DNA of 62,966 nucleotides from Ignavibacteriae bacterium HGW-Ignavibacteriae-2. Its GTDB lineage: Bacteria; Bacteroidota; Ignavibacteria; Ignavibacteriales; Melioribacteraceae. The notes under the pieces are model-generated. The model searched no databases. It saw only the letters and a program-made list of their open reading frames with translations, and was not told where the DNA came from. The stretch spans positions 1-62,966 of the forward strand of contig PGYT01000009.1 in NCBI GenBank assembly GCA_002839805.1. Direction: 5' to 3'. The translations under genes were made by a program, and so were the position numbers. Positions within the stretch are counted from its first letter, which is position 1, and the number at the start of each line of letters is the position of its first letter. Shown here in pieces: positions 8,444-18,515 of this stretch.

Positions 8444-9667
8444 TTAATCATTTAAAAAACTGCCGATTTTATCAAACACCATTGAAAAATTTTCGTTAAT
8501 TAATTCAGAATCAGGGCAATTTATTGGGAAAGGATTTTCGTGAGTATATTTATAATTAAAATCGAATTCATCAACTACAATATCAATGTCTCTAAAAGCC
8601 CCCTTTAATGTATTAATTATTTCAAAAGAAGGGATAACTGAGTCTTGCTTTAATGAAATGGCGTAAATCTTTTTCGCCGCTTTTTTAAATAAACTTTCCC
8701 TGAAATCCCTCATTTTCTGATATTCCAGCATCGAATGAAAAACTTTTCCTTCCAAATGATCTTCACCTATATAATGATGGAGCATTGCGTCCTTCTTCAA
8801 AAAACTGTCAAAATGTTCAACCAGATATGAGTAAAGAGCGACATTAGCCTCACTATCTAAAATAAACTTTGATACGGGGGAAAGGCGATTAAAAACAGCT
8901 CCGCTGCAAAATAAACAAACCTTAGTCTCATCGAAATAGTTTTTATAATTCGATAATTTTAAAATTTCAGCAAGTAGTCCGCCAATAGAATAAGCAAAGA
9001 TGTTAAAAGTAAAATTTTTATCAATCAGAGTGTGTTTATCATTTTTGATATCCTCAATAAACTGAATTATATCATAATATGTTTGTAATCCTGACCAAAT
9101 AAATCTTTGAGGCATTGAATGGAGACGCATACTAATTGCAACATTAGAAAGAGTTGAATGAATAATATTGGGGAATTTTTTTTTCCTTTTTTCACTTAAC
9201 TCAAACATTTTTCTTTTTTCGCTCCATTGCAGAGGGGCCCGCTGCATATGAAAAGCTATCGGGAAAAATACAATAGCACTTTCAGATCTTTCACAAATTG
9301 CTTGTCCCCACGTTAAATATTTTTCCCAGTTTTTTTCATTGAAGCCGTGCAGCATAAATGTAACTTTTTTAACGGGGGCGCTATTTTTTGGTTTTAAAAC
9401 ATAATAATCGAATTTCCTGTTTTCTTCCACAAATATATCTTTGATATGTACTTCATCTTGAATTGTCCCGACATCATTATAAAACGAGGTGTCATTTTTA
9501 AAATCCAGCTGATGCTTTTCACAATGATAAAATTGATTCCCGGGTAATATATTATTCGAAAAAGAATCAAACTTGAACTTGTATATTTCGTAATCATCAA
9601 ATTCCATTTTCGATTTCACAGAAGAAAAAGCTTCTTTCAATTTTTCGTGGTTTTCAAGGTATTCCAT
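8444..9667 (-). CDS. Alpha/beta-hydrolase-like protein, possibly DUF6051
   Basis: A 407-residue protein with no signal peptide. The segment KVTFMLHGFNEKNWEKYLTW resembles the first strand and oxyanion loop of alpha/beta hydrolases. FNIFAYSIGGLLAEIL has a nucleophile-elbow form (AYSIG rather than GxSxG), and KQDSVIPSFEI could supply the acid. I think it belongs to the DUF6051 family of Bacteroidota-type proteins, from memory. Substrate unknown. It is monocistronic, with its promoter in the spacer after 9667. Confidence 0.7.
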   Translation of the reverse strand: MEYLENHEKLKEAFSSVKSKMEFDDYEIYKFKFDSFSNNILPGNQFYHCEKHQLDFKNDTSFYNDVGTIQDEVHIKDIFVEENRKFDYYVLKPKNSAPVKKVTFMLHGFNEKNWEKYLTWGQAICERSESAIVFFPIAFHMQRAPLQWSEKRKMFELSEKRKKKFPNIIHSTLSNVAISMRLHSMPQRFIWSGLQTYYDIIQFIEDIKNDKHTLIDKNFTFNIFAYSIGGLLAEILKLSNYKNYFDETKVCLFCSGAVFNRLSPVSKFILDSEANVALYSYLVEHFDSFLKKDAMLHHYIGEDHLEGKVFHSMLEYQKMRDFRESLFKKAAKKIYAISLKQDSVIPSFEIINTLKGAFRDIDIVVDEFDFNYKYTHENPFPINCPDSELINENFSMVFDKIGSFLND

Positions 9668-10128
9668 TTTCTAAACATTTTTAATAATTGTAAAAATTAT
9701 ATTTAAGTTTATTCCGATTCTGCTCTTCCTTAAAATAAGGAATCCACTTCGAGTTATTTGCCAGTTGATGGTTATTGATACCAACCTTGATTAAAAATAA
9801 ATCCACCCATAAACAATGTTGAAATTAACTCAATATTTTAAATGGATATAAGTAACTATTCGTTATTTATCAAAAAAAAGTTTAAAAGAACTGCCAAAAT
9901 CCGGGCACATAAGGTTTTAAAATTTACATAATTAAAAATTACTTTCCTTCTTATTTTTGAAGAATGATTCAAAAAAGATTTTTTTCGCTGCGCAGAAATA
10001 ATTTTTAAGGAAGGATAATTAGATTTAAGAAGGAACTGGAGGAAAATTTAATTGATTAGCATTTTATAGCTCAGTTGTATAAAATCGAGTAGAACATTTG
10101 GGTTTGGAAAAATAATCGTCAATTAAAT
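9668..10128. other. Gene-free interval
   Basis: AT-rich spacer between two minus-strand genes, with no convincing open frame. A short stretch near 10065-10080 (TATAGCTCAGTTG) looks like a tRNA D-arm, but no anticodon stem or T-arm follows. No function assigned. Confidence 0.45.
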
Positions 10129-11316
10129 TTATTGAGAAATAGTTTCCCATCTTTTAATTCTCAACATCATAACAGTTGTTATCAGACCTAAAAAAAATGT
10201 GCTAATCCACAAAACTTGGGGTCCGTAATATTGATAAACATATGTTCCCATCAATGGCGCGCCTATAAAACAGAAGCTGTGCATCATTTGTAAATAACCC
10301 ATATATTCGCCCCGTTTATTTTCCGGTGAAATTTCACCGGCTAAAGCGGAAACGGAAGGAAAAAATAACATTTCCCCGAAGGTCCAAATAATAATAGTTA
10401 CTATAATTCCAGAAATATCGGAGGCAATAGCCATGCCGCCAAAACCGATGCCGCAAAGCAATCCTCCCAATGATAATGATTTCCACTCTGGCACTTTTTG
10501 CATTGCAACGTTTAATGGGACTTCTATAAAAATGATTAATATTGTATTAATTGATACAAGAAATCCGAATGTAATGCGGGAGAATCCTAAATAATCAACA
10601 ATAAATAAAGGCATTGTACTGAAATGTTGAAAAAAAACAATAATTACAGGAGAAAGAGCAATCAATAAATAAACAAGCCTGTGGTCCCGGTAAGGTGGTA
10701 AAGCCTCTTTATCAATTTTGTCTTCTGCACTTTTTTTATGAATGTGCAATGGTTCCCATTTGGCAAATATCAAATATATTGCTGCAAGTATAGATGTAAT
10801 TCCGTCAACATAAAATAATAATGAAAAATCTATTGAAGTTAATACACCTCCCAAAACGGGTCCGAAACTCATTCCTAAGTTAATAGCTAACCTGTATAAG
10901 GAGAAAGATTGTTTGCGTTGTTCTTTTGGGGCTTCATCCGCGATAAATGCCATACTTGCCGGCCTGAATGCTTCTGAGATAATCGCAAGAATTATTGAAA
11001 TAATTATTATCAGGTGATAATTTGTTGTAAAAGAATAAATGAAGAGACAAACTCCGGAGAGCAACAGCGAAATTTTCATCAATTTCATCGATCCGATTTT
11101 GTCACTGAGTTTTCCGGCAAATGGCGCGCTAATCAGAGCACCGATCCCGTAAAATGTCAATACCAATCCGGCTTCAGCCGCGCTTACTTTTAACTCCTGA
11201 GTAAGATATATAGCTAAAAATGGCAATACCATCATGCCTGTTCTATTAATTAAACTGGCAGCAGAAACAAGCCAAATATTGCGCGGGATATCGCGTAAAC
11301 CTTTATATGGATTCAT
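10129..11316 (-). CDS. MFS drug/solute exporter
   Basis: A 395-residue, twelve-helix major facilitator. The loop 2-3 motif A appears as GKLSDKIGSMKLMK, and the second half has a similar break near KVPEWKSLSLGG. The frame can be extended to 11436, but the preceding 40 residues are polar and unlike an MFS N-terminus. I place the start at the ATG at 11316 (MNPYKGLRDIPRNIWL), where helix 1 follows directly. It resembles multidrug or sugar efflux MFS proteins of the MdtH/YceL kind. The substrate is unknown. Confidence 0.85.
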   Translation of the reverse strand: MNPYKGLRDIPRNIWLVSAASLINRTGMMVLPFLAIYLTQELKVSAAEAGLVLTFYGIGALISAPFAGKLSDKIGSMKLMKISLLLSGVCLFIYSFTTNYHLIIIISIILAIISEAFRPASMAFIADEAPKEQRKQSFSLYRLAINLGMSFGPVLGGVLTSIDFSLLFYVDGITSILAAIYLIFAKWEPLHIHKKSAEDKIDKEALPPYRDHRLVYLLIALSPVIIVFFQHFSTMPLFIVDYLGFSRITFGFLVSINTILIIFIEVPLNVAMQKVPEWKSLSLGGLLCGIGFGGMAIASDISGIIVTIIIWTFGEMLFFPSVSALAGEISPENKRGEYMGYLQMMHSFCFIGAPLMGTYVYQYYGPQVLWISTFFLGLITTVMMLRIKRWETISQ

Positions 11317-11496
11317 TATGTTAAAACGGAGGATTCTGGAATAATTTAGTAACAAATTTAGTTTACAATTTATACGTATGTCAAATCTATTCTTTAACAA
11401 GGAATTATACACCAAGAACACAAAACTTTTCAGCACTTATTCCGTCCAAATTTTCACATGCAAACTTTTGAAACCAATGCATTTTAAGGGGGAATA

Positions 11497-12501
11497 ATGG
11501 AAAGATATCAATTTAAAATATTGGCTGTTTTTATAGCTTTTGTATTCGGCTATTCCTGCGCCGGTAGCAGCGAATACTCGGAAATTCAGGATGCAGAATT
11601 TACAGATATCAGGCAAATAAAAAATGGCAGTTACCAAAAAACTGATACACAAGTGAAAAAATATAAATTTCACGAAAAAAGGAATGGGGATGATATTTAT
11701 CTTAAAGTTTTTGTTAAAGAGGGTGAGATATTTAAATTGTACAAAAACAACGTTCCTTTGGAAGTGAATGAAGTTGCTTTATATAGAAACTATTTGTTGG
11801 ATAAAATTGAAGAGTTTGAACAAAATAAGTACAAACAATACAATTCGCATGCGGAGGATAAATGGTTTGGACCCAGACACAAAATTTATGTTGATGCTCA
11901 AGACCCGGATTTTGATATTAATATAAACTTAAACAGCGAAGAATTTGAACGAGGTATGGAGAAATTGGGGGAGGCATTAAGTAACCTTGATATAAATGTT
12001 GATTTTAATCTGGAAGAGAATGATTGGGATTGGGATTATGAAGACTTGGATTTTGTAGATTCTTTTGAGGACTGTAATGAGCTTCATATTCATTTTGATC
12101 GACAAAAATTTCAGGATTCGATGGAGAAATTACATGAAAATTTGAAAGGCATTGAAAACATTAAAATAAATATGGATATGGATGAGTTTAATGATGGAAT
12201 GAAAGACTTTTCGGAAAGCATGAAAAATATGAAAAAAGATTTGAGCGGGCTTAAAGAGAATGTGAAAGAGCTTAAATGGAAAACCAAACAGTTTGAAAAT
12301 TTTATTGATGAAATAAGTGAAGAACTGACATACGATGATTATCTGACCGATGAAGACGAGACTTACTATTTGGAATTGAGTAAAGATGAAATGATAATTA
12401 ACGGCGATAGATTACCCGTTAATTTGCACAATAAATACTTGAATATTTACTTGAAATATTACGGCAGCATTCCTGAAGAAAAGATTGTAATAAAACATTA
12501 G
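11497..12501 (+). CDS. Exported acidic lipoprotein with internal repeats, function unknown
   Basis: A 334-residue protein with an AAGGGGG ribosome-binding site. A hydrophobic signal ends at Cys21 (FGYSCAGS), an imperfect lipobox. The middle (about 130-265) repeats an amphipathic unit, seen as EEFERGMEKLGEALSNLDI, QKFQDSMEKLHENLKGIENI and DEFNDGMKDFSESMKNMKKD, separated by very acidic beta-like stretches. It ends with a compact segment YDDYLTDEDETYYLELSKDE. No enzyme motif is seen. Likely a periplasmic or surface lipoprotein. Confidence 0.75.
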   Translation: MERYQFKILAVFIAFVFGYSCAGSSEYSEIQDAEFTDIRQIKNGSYQKTDTQVKKYKFHEKRNGDDIYLKVFVKEGEIFKLYKNNVPLEVNEVALYRNYLLDKIEEFEQNKYKQYNSHAEDKWFGPRHKIYVDAQDPDFDININLNSEEFERGMEKLGEALSNLDINVDFNLEENDWDWDYEDLDFVDSFEDCNELHIHFDRQKFQDSMEKLHENLKGIENIKINMDMDEFNDGMKDFSESMKNMKKDLSGLKENVKELKWKTKQFENFIDEISEELTYDDYLTDEDETYYLELSKDEMIINGDRLPVNLHNKYLNIYLKYYGSIPEEKIVIKH

Positions 12502-12666
12502 TTCATTTATCGTGTGCTTCTGTTGAAGTGAATCCATAAGCGCAATTAAATTGACCAAACAAGTTTATTATTAACAATTAAGAAGAACTAAAAAATGAAT
12601 TCTTGAGCGATGTCTTTTAACTGACAATACTTTTTTCTGATTAGTTGTAGATTTATTATCAAAATT

Positions 12667-12897
12667 ATGAATATAAATCTTACATTAATAATCTCCGCCA
12701 ATTGCCAAACTTGTTACAGGGCACTAAACACACTCGCCAAAATTCGGCTGGCTTATCCGAATCTTTTAACCGAAATTATTGATATAAATTATTATCATGA
12801 TAAAAGGATTTTAATTACGCCGGCTCTACTTATTAACAATCACTTATTTTGTTATGGCGATATTGATGAAACAAAATTACTCGCCGAAATAATATAA
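12667..12897 (+). CDS. Thioredoxin-fold mini-protein with CxxC
   Basis: A 76-residue protein: strand MNINLTLIISAN, then CQTC at residues 16-19, a helix, strand TEIIDINYYHD, then the cis-Pro-like ITPALLINNHLF and a final helix. This order matches a minimal thioredoxin or glutaredoxin fold such as the thioredoxin_3 class. It has no signal peptide, so it is cytosolic. The partner is unknown. It is a free-standing gene. Confidence 0.72.
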   Translation: MNINLTLIISANCQTCYRALNTLAKIRLAYPNLLTEIIDINYYHDKRILITPALLINNHLFCYGDIDETKLLAEII

Positions 12898-13222
12898 ATG
12901 CGAGTGCCTCTTATTGCGGCATAGGAAAGACGGGATGCTGATTCTCGATTCGAGTAAGTTTGTAGATACTTAATAAAATAACACCGAAAATTTTTAAAAA
13001 AATTTGTATTCAGTTTCATTTTTAGTTACCTACCATAGGTTGGGGTAGTATTTGATAATTACAATTTCAAGTTTAATTCTCAAATGCGCTTAAATACGAA
13101 GATAAGTAAGCGTAAAAAATATACTGCGTAATTTGATCGGGGGAGATAACTATATTTTTATAGAAATAGTTATACCCCGAATTTTTTCTTACAGTATTAA
13201 CAAAAATCACTATCCGTTAATC
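12898..13222. other. Gene-free interval with one terminator-like hairpin
   Basis: The spacer between convergent genes contains the hairpin described at 13138-13187. No open frame is supported. The rest is AT-rich without repeats I can recognise. Confidence 0.5.
13138..13187 (+). terminator. Probable intrinsic terminator
   Basis: Arms CGGGG ... TAACTAT and ATAGTTA ... CCCCG form a stem (5 bp plus 7 bp with a small internal mismatch) followed by AATTTTTTCTT. The orientation suits transcription from the 12667 gene, although it lies about 240 bases beyond its stop. Confidence 0.45.
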
Positions 13223-13696
13223 TTATTCTTGCAACTGAAAGTCAGGATCAATTGTCGATGTCAGCTTTATAAATTCCTCGTCACCCTCAAAGGCAATATT
13301 TGCTATATCAGGATATTTATTCACCAAATATGCATTGTAAAATTTTTCGCACATGCAGCGAACTCTTTCACAATCACTAAATTCCGATTGATATTTTAAC
13401 AAATAAATGCCTCGTTCGTCACCGATTTTAGTAAGGGATAAAGCGGCAATTAATCTTTCTTCCTCAGATTCAGAATTACGCAACATTTCCATAAGCGGAA
13501 TTACAGCCATTGAGGATTTAATTTCGCCTAAAAAATACGCACTGGAAATTCGTAACCCTAAATTATCGGAAAAAAATCCGGATAAGTAGCTTTTCTCAAT
13601 GTTATCATAGCTGCATACTTTGTTGCCTATATTATTATCTTGAGCTAAAAGAACAGTGGATAAAAATAGAATTGCAAAAAATAATTTTATTTTCAT
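13223..13696 (-). CDS. Exported HEAT-repeat-like protein
   Basis: A 157-residue protein with a GGAGGA ribosome-binding site. A signal peptide is followed by AQDN at about residue 19. The core has two to three HEAT/armadillo-like helical pairs: LRISSAYFLGEIKSSMAVIP with LMEMLRNSESEEERLIAA, and LSLTKIGDERGIYLLKYQ. Four cysteines are present (CSYD, CERVRCMC), which may form disulfides in the periplasm. A scaffold role is likely; no catalytic motif is visible. Confidence 0.75.
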   Translation of the reverse strand: MKIKLFFAILFLSTVLLAQDNNIGNKVCSYDNIEKSYLSGFFSDNLGLRISSAYFLGEIKSSMAVIPLMEMLRNSESEEERLIAALSLTKIGDERGIYLLKYQSEFSDCERVRCMCEKFYNAYLVNKYPDIANIAFEGDEEFIKLTSTIDPDFQLQE

Positions 13697-14165
13697 TTTA
13701 TCCTCCCCCCGGTGGATAAAAACAATTATGGGAAATTATTTGAGATTGGAATAATGTAGATGACTAGTTATATAGACGTAACACAGTCAAATATTGTTGC
13801 TTTAAAAAAGGGGTAAAAATCTTGGTACTAGACTACCCAACATTATAATATGGACAATTATTTGCCGAACCATTTTCCTATAATTTAGAGCTGATTATGA
13901 TGATTTAATTTATTATTTAAAGAATCTGGACTAACAAAACAGACTTAGTTTTATCGGCAGTTAATTCATTGTTGAAACAGAGCAAAATATATTGTAATAT
14001 TAATCAGTTTTTAACACAAATTTCTAATATCTATTATTGATTGATAATAATAGTTCTTCCTTTATTTTACATGCGGTAAATAATCTTCCTCTGAACAAAG
14101 ATTTTATTTGAGATAAATTTTTTCTTGTTCGTTAACATTTTACAAGAGTTAACCAGGGAGGAGTT
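13697..14165. other. Gene-free interval between divergent genes
   Basis: The spacer must carry two divergent promoters. It contains an A/T-only inverted repeat, CTATTATT / AATAATAG, near 14030-14053. No coding potential seen. Confidence 0.45.
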
Positions 14166-14624
14166 ATGAAAACATCAAGATTGTTTATTTCTCTTTTAAT
14201 AATCTTCTTCTTTTTTTTATTCACCTCAACATTGGCGCAGAATATTAATGTTCATGAAATGCTCGGGAAAAATTTAAATCAGGTAATTTCTGTATATGGA
14301 AAACCGGCTCATCAGGATAGGAGCAATCCAGCAATGGAGTGTTTGTTCTACAAAACAGAAGCTTATCAAATGGTATTTGTCGCTAATAAAGAGGGAGTGT
14401 TTCAGGCGGAGGGTTGCAAAACATTTAATTCGAAAACAGCCGCCGAGAATCAATTAAACAAAATTATATCGGAATGTCTTTCAAAAGGATTTGAATCCGA
14501 TACGCTGAATGCCTCGGAGTTTAACGTGTATAAACTGGGTGTTAAAATGATTTTGTCGATTTTTGAGAATAACTATTCCCAAAAATATGAGGTGAAAGTT
14601 AAGGCTAATAAATCTGAAAGTTGA
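14166..14624 (+). CDS. Exported protein of unknown function
   Basis: A 152-residue secreted protein with a strong GGGAGGAG ribosome-binding site and a signal peptide ending STLAQ (about residue 25). The segment MLGKNLNQVISVYGKPAHQD recalls the start of BamE/SmpA-like small domains, in which a helix precedes a GxP turn, but the rest does not allow assignment. Two cysteines (MECLF, EGCKTF) could pair. It is monocistronic. Confidence 0.7.
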   Translation: MKTSRLFISLLIIFFFFLFTSTLAQNINVHEMLGKNLNQVISVYGKPAHQDRSNPAMECLFYKTEAYQMVFVANKEGVFQAEGCKTFNSKTAAENQLNKIISECLSKGFESDTLNASEFNVYKLGVKMILSIFENNYSQKYEVKVKANKSES

Positions 14625-14873
14625 GTTTTTTATGAAACTCTTAAACAAATTTTGTGTTATTGTATATAAACCGGGTAAAAATCAGTGATATTAAAAACTA
14701 TACTTGACAAAAAAGTCAAGATTGATTAAAATTGTTTTGTGAAAAAATTAACATCCATATTATTTGTAGAAATTCATTCTCAAACCCACTTGCGAAAATC
14801 CGGGTATTTGTTTACCTGCATATGTTAAACCCTACATACTTTTCCTGATTAACCCTTTTAAGAATTAGAAATT

Positions 14874-14896
14874 CAACACATTATTTTAATGTATTG
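14874..14896. promoter_or_regulatory. Near-perfect palindrome in cysE leader
   Basis: CAACACATTA and TAATGTATTG flank a TTT spacer and match as inverted repeats in nine of ten positions. The element ends at the first base of the GAGGAGGT ribosome-binding site of cysE, where a bound repressor or an RNA hairpin could block translation or elongation. The regulator is unknown. Confidence 0.45.
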
Positions 14897-14910
14897 AGGA
14901 GGTTTATAAA

Positions 14911-15759
14911 TTGTCTGGCAAATTAGATCTAAATGGATTTGCAGCTGATCTGTTAAAAATAAGAAAGTCGCATGTAAGAATTCAACCTGTAAAAAATGAT
15001 GCGCAACGTTTTATTGAGGACATGCTTCAATTACTTTTTCCACATTTTACAGAGCATGTATATTACAGTCCCGATGAAATTGAGAGTAAACTATTATTAC
15101 TCAGGAGAAATCTTAAAAATATTTTAATATCACTTAATCTGGAAACTTCACTGGTAGATGATGTTGCATCTTCCTTTATGAGTAAAATTCCTGAGATTAA
15201 CACAAAGTTATGGCTGGATGCCGATACAATTTACAAAGGTGATCCCGCTGCCGAAAGTATAGACGAAGTAATATTAGCGTATCCCGGTTTTTTTGCTATT
15301 GCCATATATCGATTGGCTCATGAGTTGTATGAGTTGTCAGTGCCGATACTTCCCAGAATTATGACTGAGTACGCGCACCAGAAATCAGGAGTGGATATTA
15401 ACCCCGGAGCAAGAATAGGCAACGCTTTCTTTATAGATCACGGAACCGGAGTTGTGATTGGTGAGACAGCTGTAATTGGGGACAATGTAAAAATTTATCA
15501 GGGAGTAACTCTTGGCGCGATAAGTGTAAACAAAAAATTATCAAATACAAAACGTCACCCAACAATTGAAGATAGTGTTATAATATATTCGCAGGCAGTA
15601 ATTTTGGGAGGAGAAACAATTATTGGACATGACAGTATTATTGGCGGTAATGTATGGCTTACTGAAAGCGTACCTGCGTATTCAGTGGTATATCATAAAA
15701 GTGAAGTTAAAGTAAGGAACAGCGAAAATTACAACGAACCAATTAATTTTGTTATTTAA
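14911..15759 (+). CDS. cysE: Serine O-acetyltransferase
   Basis: A 282-residue EpsC/CysE-type enzyme that transfers acetyl from acetyl-CoA to L-serine, giving O-acetylserine for cysteine synthesis. The start is TTG at 14911 after GAGGAGGT. The N-terminal helical domain runs to about 150. A left-handed beta-helix follows with hexapeptide repeats ([20 protein letters not shown], then [20 protein letters not shown]) and the catalytic His in IDHGTG. The long N-terminus matches the EpsC branch. cysK follows 17 bases later. A palindrome precedes the ribosome-binding site. Confidence 0.94.
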   Translation: MSGKLDLNGFAADLLKIRKSHVRIQPVKNDAQRFIEDMLQLLFPHFTEHVYYSPDEIESKLLLLRRNLKNILISLNLETSLVDDVASSFMSKIPEINTKLWLDADTIYKGDPAAESIDEVILAYPGFFAIAIYRLAHELYELSVPILPRIMTEYAHQKSGVDINPGARIGNAFFIDHGTGVVIGETAVIGDNVKIYQGVTLGAISVNKKLSNTKRHPTIEDSVIIYSQAVILGGETIIGHDSIIGGNVWLTESVPAYSVVYHKSEVKVRNSENYNEPINFVI

Positions 15760-15776
15760 CAGGAAGGACTACTATT

Positions 15777-16688
15777 ATGAAGATAAATAATATATTGGAG
15801 TCAATAGGAAACACATCTCATTTAAAAATGAACAAATTATTCAGCAAAGAATATGAAGTGTGGATAAAACTAGAAAGACAAAATCCCGGCGGAAGTATTA
15901 AAGACCGTATCGCGTTTTCTATGGTTGAAGATGCCGAAAAAAGGGGAATGCTAAAACCTGGGGGTATAATTGTAGAACCGACCTCTGGTAATACTGGGGT
16001 AGGACTGGCTATTGTTTCGGCTGTAAAAGGATATCAACTAATACTTGTTATGCCGGAATCAATGTCCGTTGAAAGAAGAAAGTTGATGGCCGCTTATGGA
16101 GCTAAGTTTGAACTTACACCTCGGGAGAAAGGCATGAAAGGTGCAATTGATAAAGCAAGTGAGATAGTTGAAAAAACACCTGGCGCATGGATGCCCCAAC
16201 AATTTGAGAATCCAGCAAATATTGAGATACATAAAAAAACTACAGCGGAAGAAATATTTAAAGATTTCCCCGATGGTATAGATTTTCTTATTACAGGTGT
16301 CGGTACTGGGGGACATATAACTGGTGTAGCCGAAATATTAAAAGAAAAATTTCCAAAATTAAAAGTATTTGCCGTTGAACCCGACCAATCCCCCGTAATA
16401 AGCGGAGGCGATCCTGGTCCGCATCCCCTGCAGGGCATAGGGGCCGGATTTATTCCAAAAAATTTGCACACAAATATTTTAGACGGTACTATCAGAATAA
16501 ATAAAGAAGAGGCATTTTTGTATACACAAAGAGCCGCGAAAGAAGAAGGATTATTAGGAGGAATTTCTTCAGGTGCTACTTTAGCGGCTATAGCTAAGAA
16601 AATTCCGGAAATTCCGTCCGGAAGCAGAATTCTTGGTTTTAATTATGATACGGGTGAAAGATATCTTTCTATAGAAGATTTATTTTAA
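15777..16688 (+). CDS. cysK: Cysteine synthase A (O-acetylserine sulfhydrylase)
   Basis: A 303-residue fold-type II PLP enzyme that condenses O-acetylserine with sulfide. The Schiff-base lysine is in [14 protein letters not shown] near residue 42. The substrate loop [11 protein letters not shown] (about 67-77), the phosphate-binding [11 protein letters not shown] (about 174-184) and the C-terminal SGATLAA are all present. Length matches CysK. It is co-transcribed with cysE, which allows cysteine synthase complex formation, although the CysE C-terminus here ends NFVI rather than the exact E. coli tail GDGI. Confidence 0.95.
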   Translation: MKINNILESIGNTSHLKMNKLFSKEYEVWIKLERQNPGGSIKDRIAFSMVEDAEKRGMLKPGGIIVEPTSGNTGVGLAIVSAVKGYQLILVMPESMSVERRKLMAAYGAKFELTPREKGMKGAIDKASEIVEKTPGAWMPQQFENPANIEIHKKTTAEEIFKDFPDGIDFLITGVGTGGHITGVAEILKEKFPKLKVFAVEPDQSPVISGGDPGPHPLQGIGAGFIPKNLHTNILDGTIRINKEEAFLYTQRAAKEEGLLGGISSGATLAAIAKKIPEIPSGSRILGFNYDTGERYLSIEDLF

Positions 16689-16921
16689 TACTGTAAAAAA
16701 TGGATTTTGCTAAATCATAATTATCTGTAGAAAACTTACAAGTTAAAAATATGATACAAACCAAACCTTTCGCTCAGTTATGGTTTGCGGATGAAAATCC
16801 AGTATAAACTTTACTGAAGTTTTTGGGAATGAATAATTACTTAAAAGATCCATAGTTTTTAACAATTGTAAAAAATCAAATCAATTCTGGTCAATTACAA
16901 TGATAAAGCGATCACCGGGCA

Positions 16922-17689
16922 CTATTCGTAAATATTTTTTAAATCGGCTTTGTATAAATCATATAAAACCAAAGCAATTTGTTCCGTTACAACTTTAAGA
17001 TATGTTTCCCCTTTTTCCGGAGTAGCTTTTTTGGGGTTCCCAAGTCCGGTATCCTCGGTTGCTTTTAGCCATTCGCGTGGGCTCCATGCCCAGCCATCTC
17101 TAAATCCGTGGAGCCCTATTTTTTTACCCGCTCCAGCCCCAGCTTCTTTTAGTGAACGAACAAGTTCAGGATTAATATAAAGAATATTACTCGTCTCCAT
17201 TTCACCGCCGTGTTCGCCTGGTTCATCGAAGTATTTGTAATCATCTACAACCTTATACCAATTGATAAGTCCTATAAATACTGAAGGGAATAAAAGTTGC
17301 AACTCACGGATGGCGAATTTTAAATCGTTTCCACCGTGTCCGTTTACTATCATCAGTTTATTTATCTTGTGATGGTGCAAAGAATAAACAATATCTTTAA
17401 GCAGAGAAAGCTGTGTACTTGGATTCATATTCATTGTAAGCTTAATATCCATTTGTCCTGTATTTACGCCATATGGTATTGCGGGTAAAACAATAATTTT
17501 GCCGCCTTTTTCCCAAGCAATGCGTGCAGATTCTTCCGCGATATAAGAAGATTGTATTGTATCAGCCGCGTAAGGCAAATGATAATTATGAGCCTCGCAA
17601 GAGCCCCATGGTAAAACAGCAACCTGATAATCGCAGGCTCGAACATCTTTCCAATTTACTTCTCCAAGTATATACTGACGTGCTGACAA
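16922..17689 (-). CDS. Creatininase-family amidohydrolase
   Basis: A 255-residue member with all expected metal ligands: E32 and H34 in SCEAHNYHLPYAAD, D43, the His in VNGHGGND and the Glu in GGEMETS. The family includes creatininase, formamidopyrimidine hydrolases and the mycofactocin peptidase MftE, so the substrate is open. The start is TTG at 17689, five bases after GAGGTG. It is monocistronic and no mycofactocin genes are nearby. Confidence 0.9.
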   Translation of the reverse strand: MSARQYILGEVNWKDVRACDYQVAVLPWGSCEAHNYHLPYAADTIQSSYIAEESARIAWEKGGKIIVLPAIPYGVNTGQMDIKLTMNMNPSTQLSLLKDIVYSLHHHKINKLMIVNGHGGNDLKFAIRELQLLFPSVFIGLINWYKVVDDYKYFDEPGEHGGEMETSNILYINPELVRSLKEAGAGAGKKIGLHGFRDGWAWSPREWLKATEDTGLGNPKKATPEKGETYLKVVTEQIALVLYDLYKADLKNIYE

Positions 17690-17816
17690 ATTGACACCTC
17701 ATTTTTATGTGTGGAAATTAAATAACAATCCATTAATATCCATAAAAATTTGTTGCATCTAATGAAGACTAAATAAGGAATCTAATTTTATTTGCGGCAA
17801 ACAGTACAAATTCCTT

Positions 17817-18515
17817 TTAAGTTTTCTTTTCAGAAATTTTCTCAATCATTTCTATTTGTAATTCCTGTATCTGAACCATTCTTTCCCACTGCTGAGTGAG
17901 AAGATGATCAATTTTTTGATGCAACTGTCTTATTTCGAGTTCGGATTTCAAATTAATTTTGTAATCGTTCTCTGCGCGTTTCCTGTCACGAGCTTCCTGA
18001 CGATTTTGACTCATCATTATTATTGGGGCCTGTAAAGCGGCTAAACATGAAAGCACTAAGTTTAATAAAATGAATGGATATGGGTCGAAAGGTCGAGTTA
18101 GTAAAAAATATGAGTTGACTAACATCCATACAAAAATTATTACTCCGAAAATAATAATAAATCTCCAACTGCCTCCGAAGGTCGCTATTTTATCCGACAG
18201 TTTCTGACCAAACGTCAAATTCATGTTAAACTCTTTATCTACATTTTCCGAGAGGGATTCGTATTCATTCATTTTACTGATTACTTCTTCTTCAAGATTA
18301 GTAACAGCGCCTCGCTCCTCTTCAATTAAACTGTAAAGGTAGCGGTAACGGAATTGTTTAAGATCCTTCCGGCAGATGTATCCTTCATTAGACCATTCGG
18401 GATATTGAGTAGCGATATAATCTGATACTGCAGGACGTATAATAGCCGCTGGAATTAACTCCACATGCATTGAGTCTTTTTTACATATTTGGCAATATCT
18501 GTGCTGTTTGCTCAT
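17817..18515 (-). CDS. DUF1003 membrane protein
   Basis: A 232-residue protein with a GGAGGG ribosome-binding site. The N-terminus contains CQICKK and a later Cys (YICRKD), possibly a small metal site. The DUF1003 core holds two helices (about 114-136 and 143-166: FIIIFGVIIFVWMLVNSYF, then LNLVLSCLAALQAPIIMMSQ). A long C-terminal coiled coil (LEIRQLHQKIDHLLTQQW) follows. The function is unknown for the family. Confidence 0.9.
   Translation of the reverse strand: MSKQHRYCQICKKDSMHVELIPAAIIRPAVSDYIATQYPEWSNEGYICRKDLKQFRYRYLYSLIEEERGAVTNLEEEVISKMNEYESLSENVDKEFNMNLTFGQKLSDKIATFGGSWRFIIIFGVIIFVWMLVNSYFLLTRPFDPYPFILLNLVLSCLAALQAPIIMMSQNRQEARDRKRAENDYKINLKSELEIRQLHQKIDHLLTQQWERMVQIQELQIEMIEKISEKKT

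Noticed and set aside
10065-10085. tRNA-like D-arm (TATAGCTCAGTTG)
   Set aside because: No anticodon stem, T-arm or acceptor stem can be built around it.
16094-16471. Minus-strand open frame of 125 codons inside cysK
   Set aside because: It lies wholly within a well-supported gene and its translation has no recognisable domain.
16750-16806. Short frame MIQTKPFAQLWFADENPV after cysK
   Set aside because: Eighteen codons followed by a stop and no ribosome-binding site; perhaps a remnant, but no family could be named.
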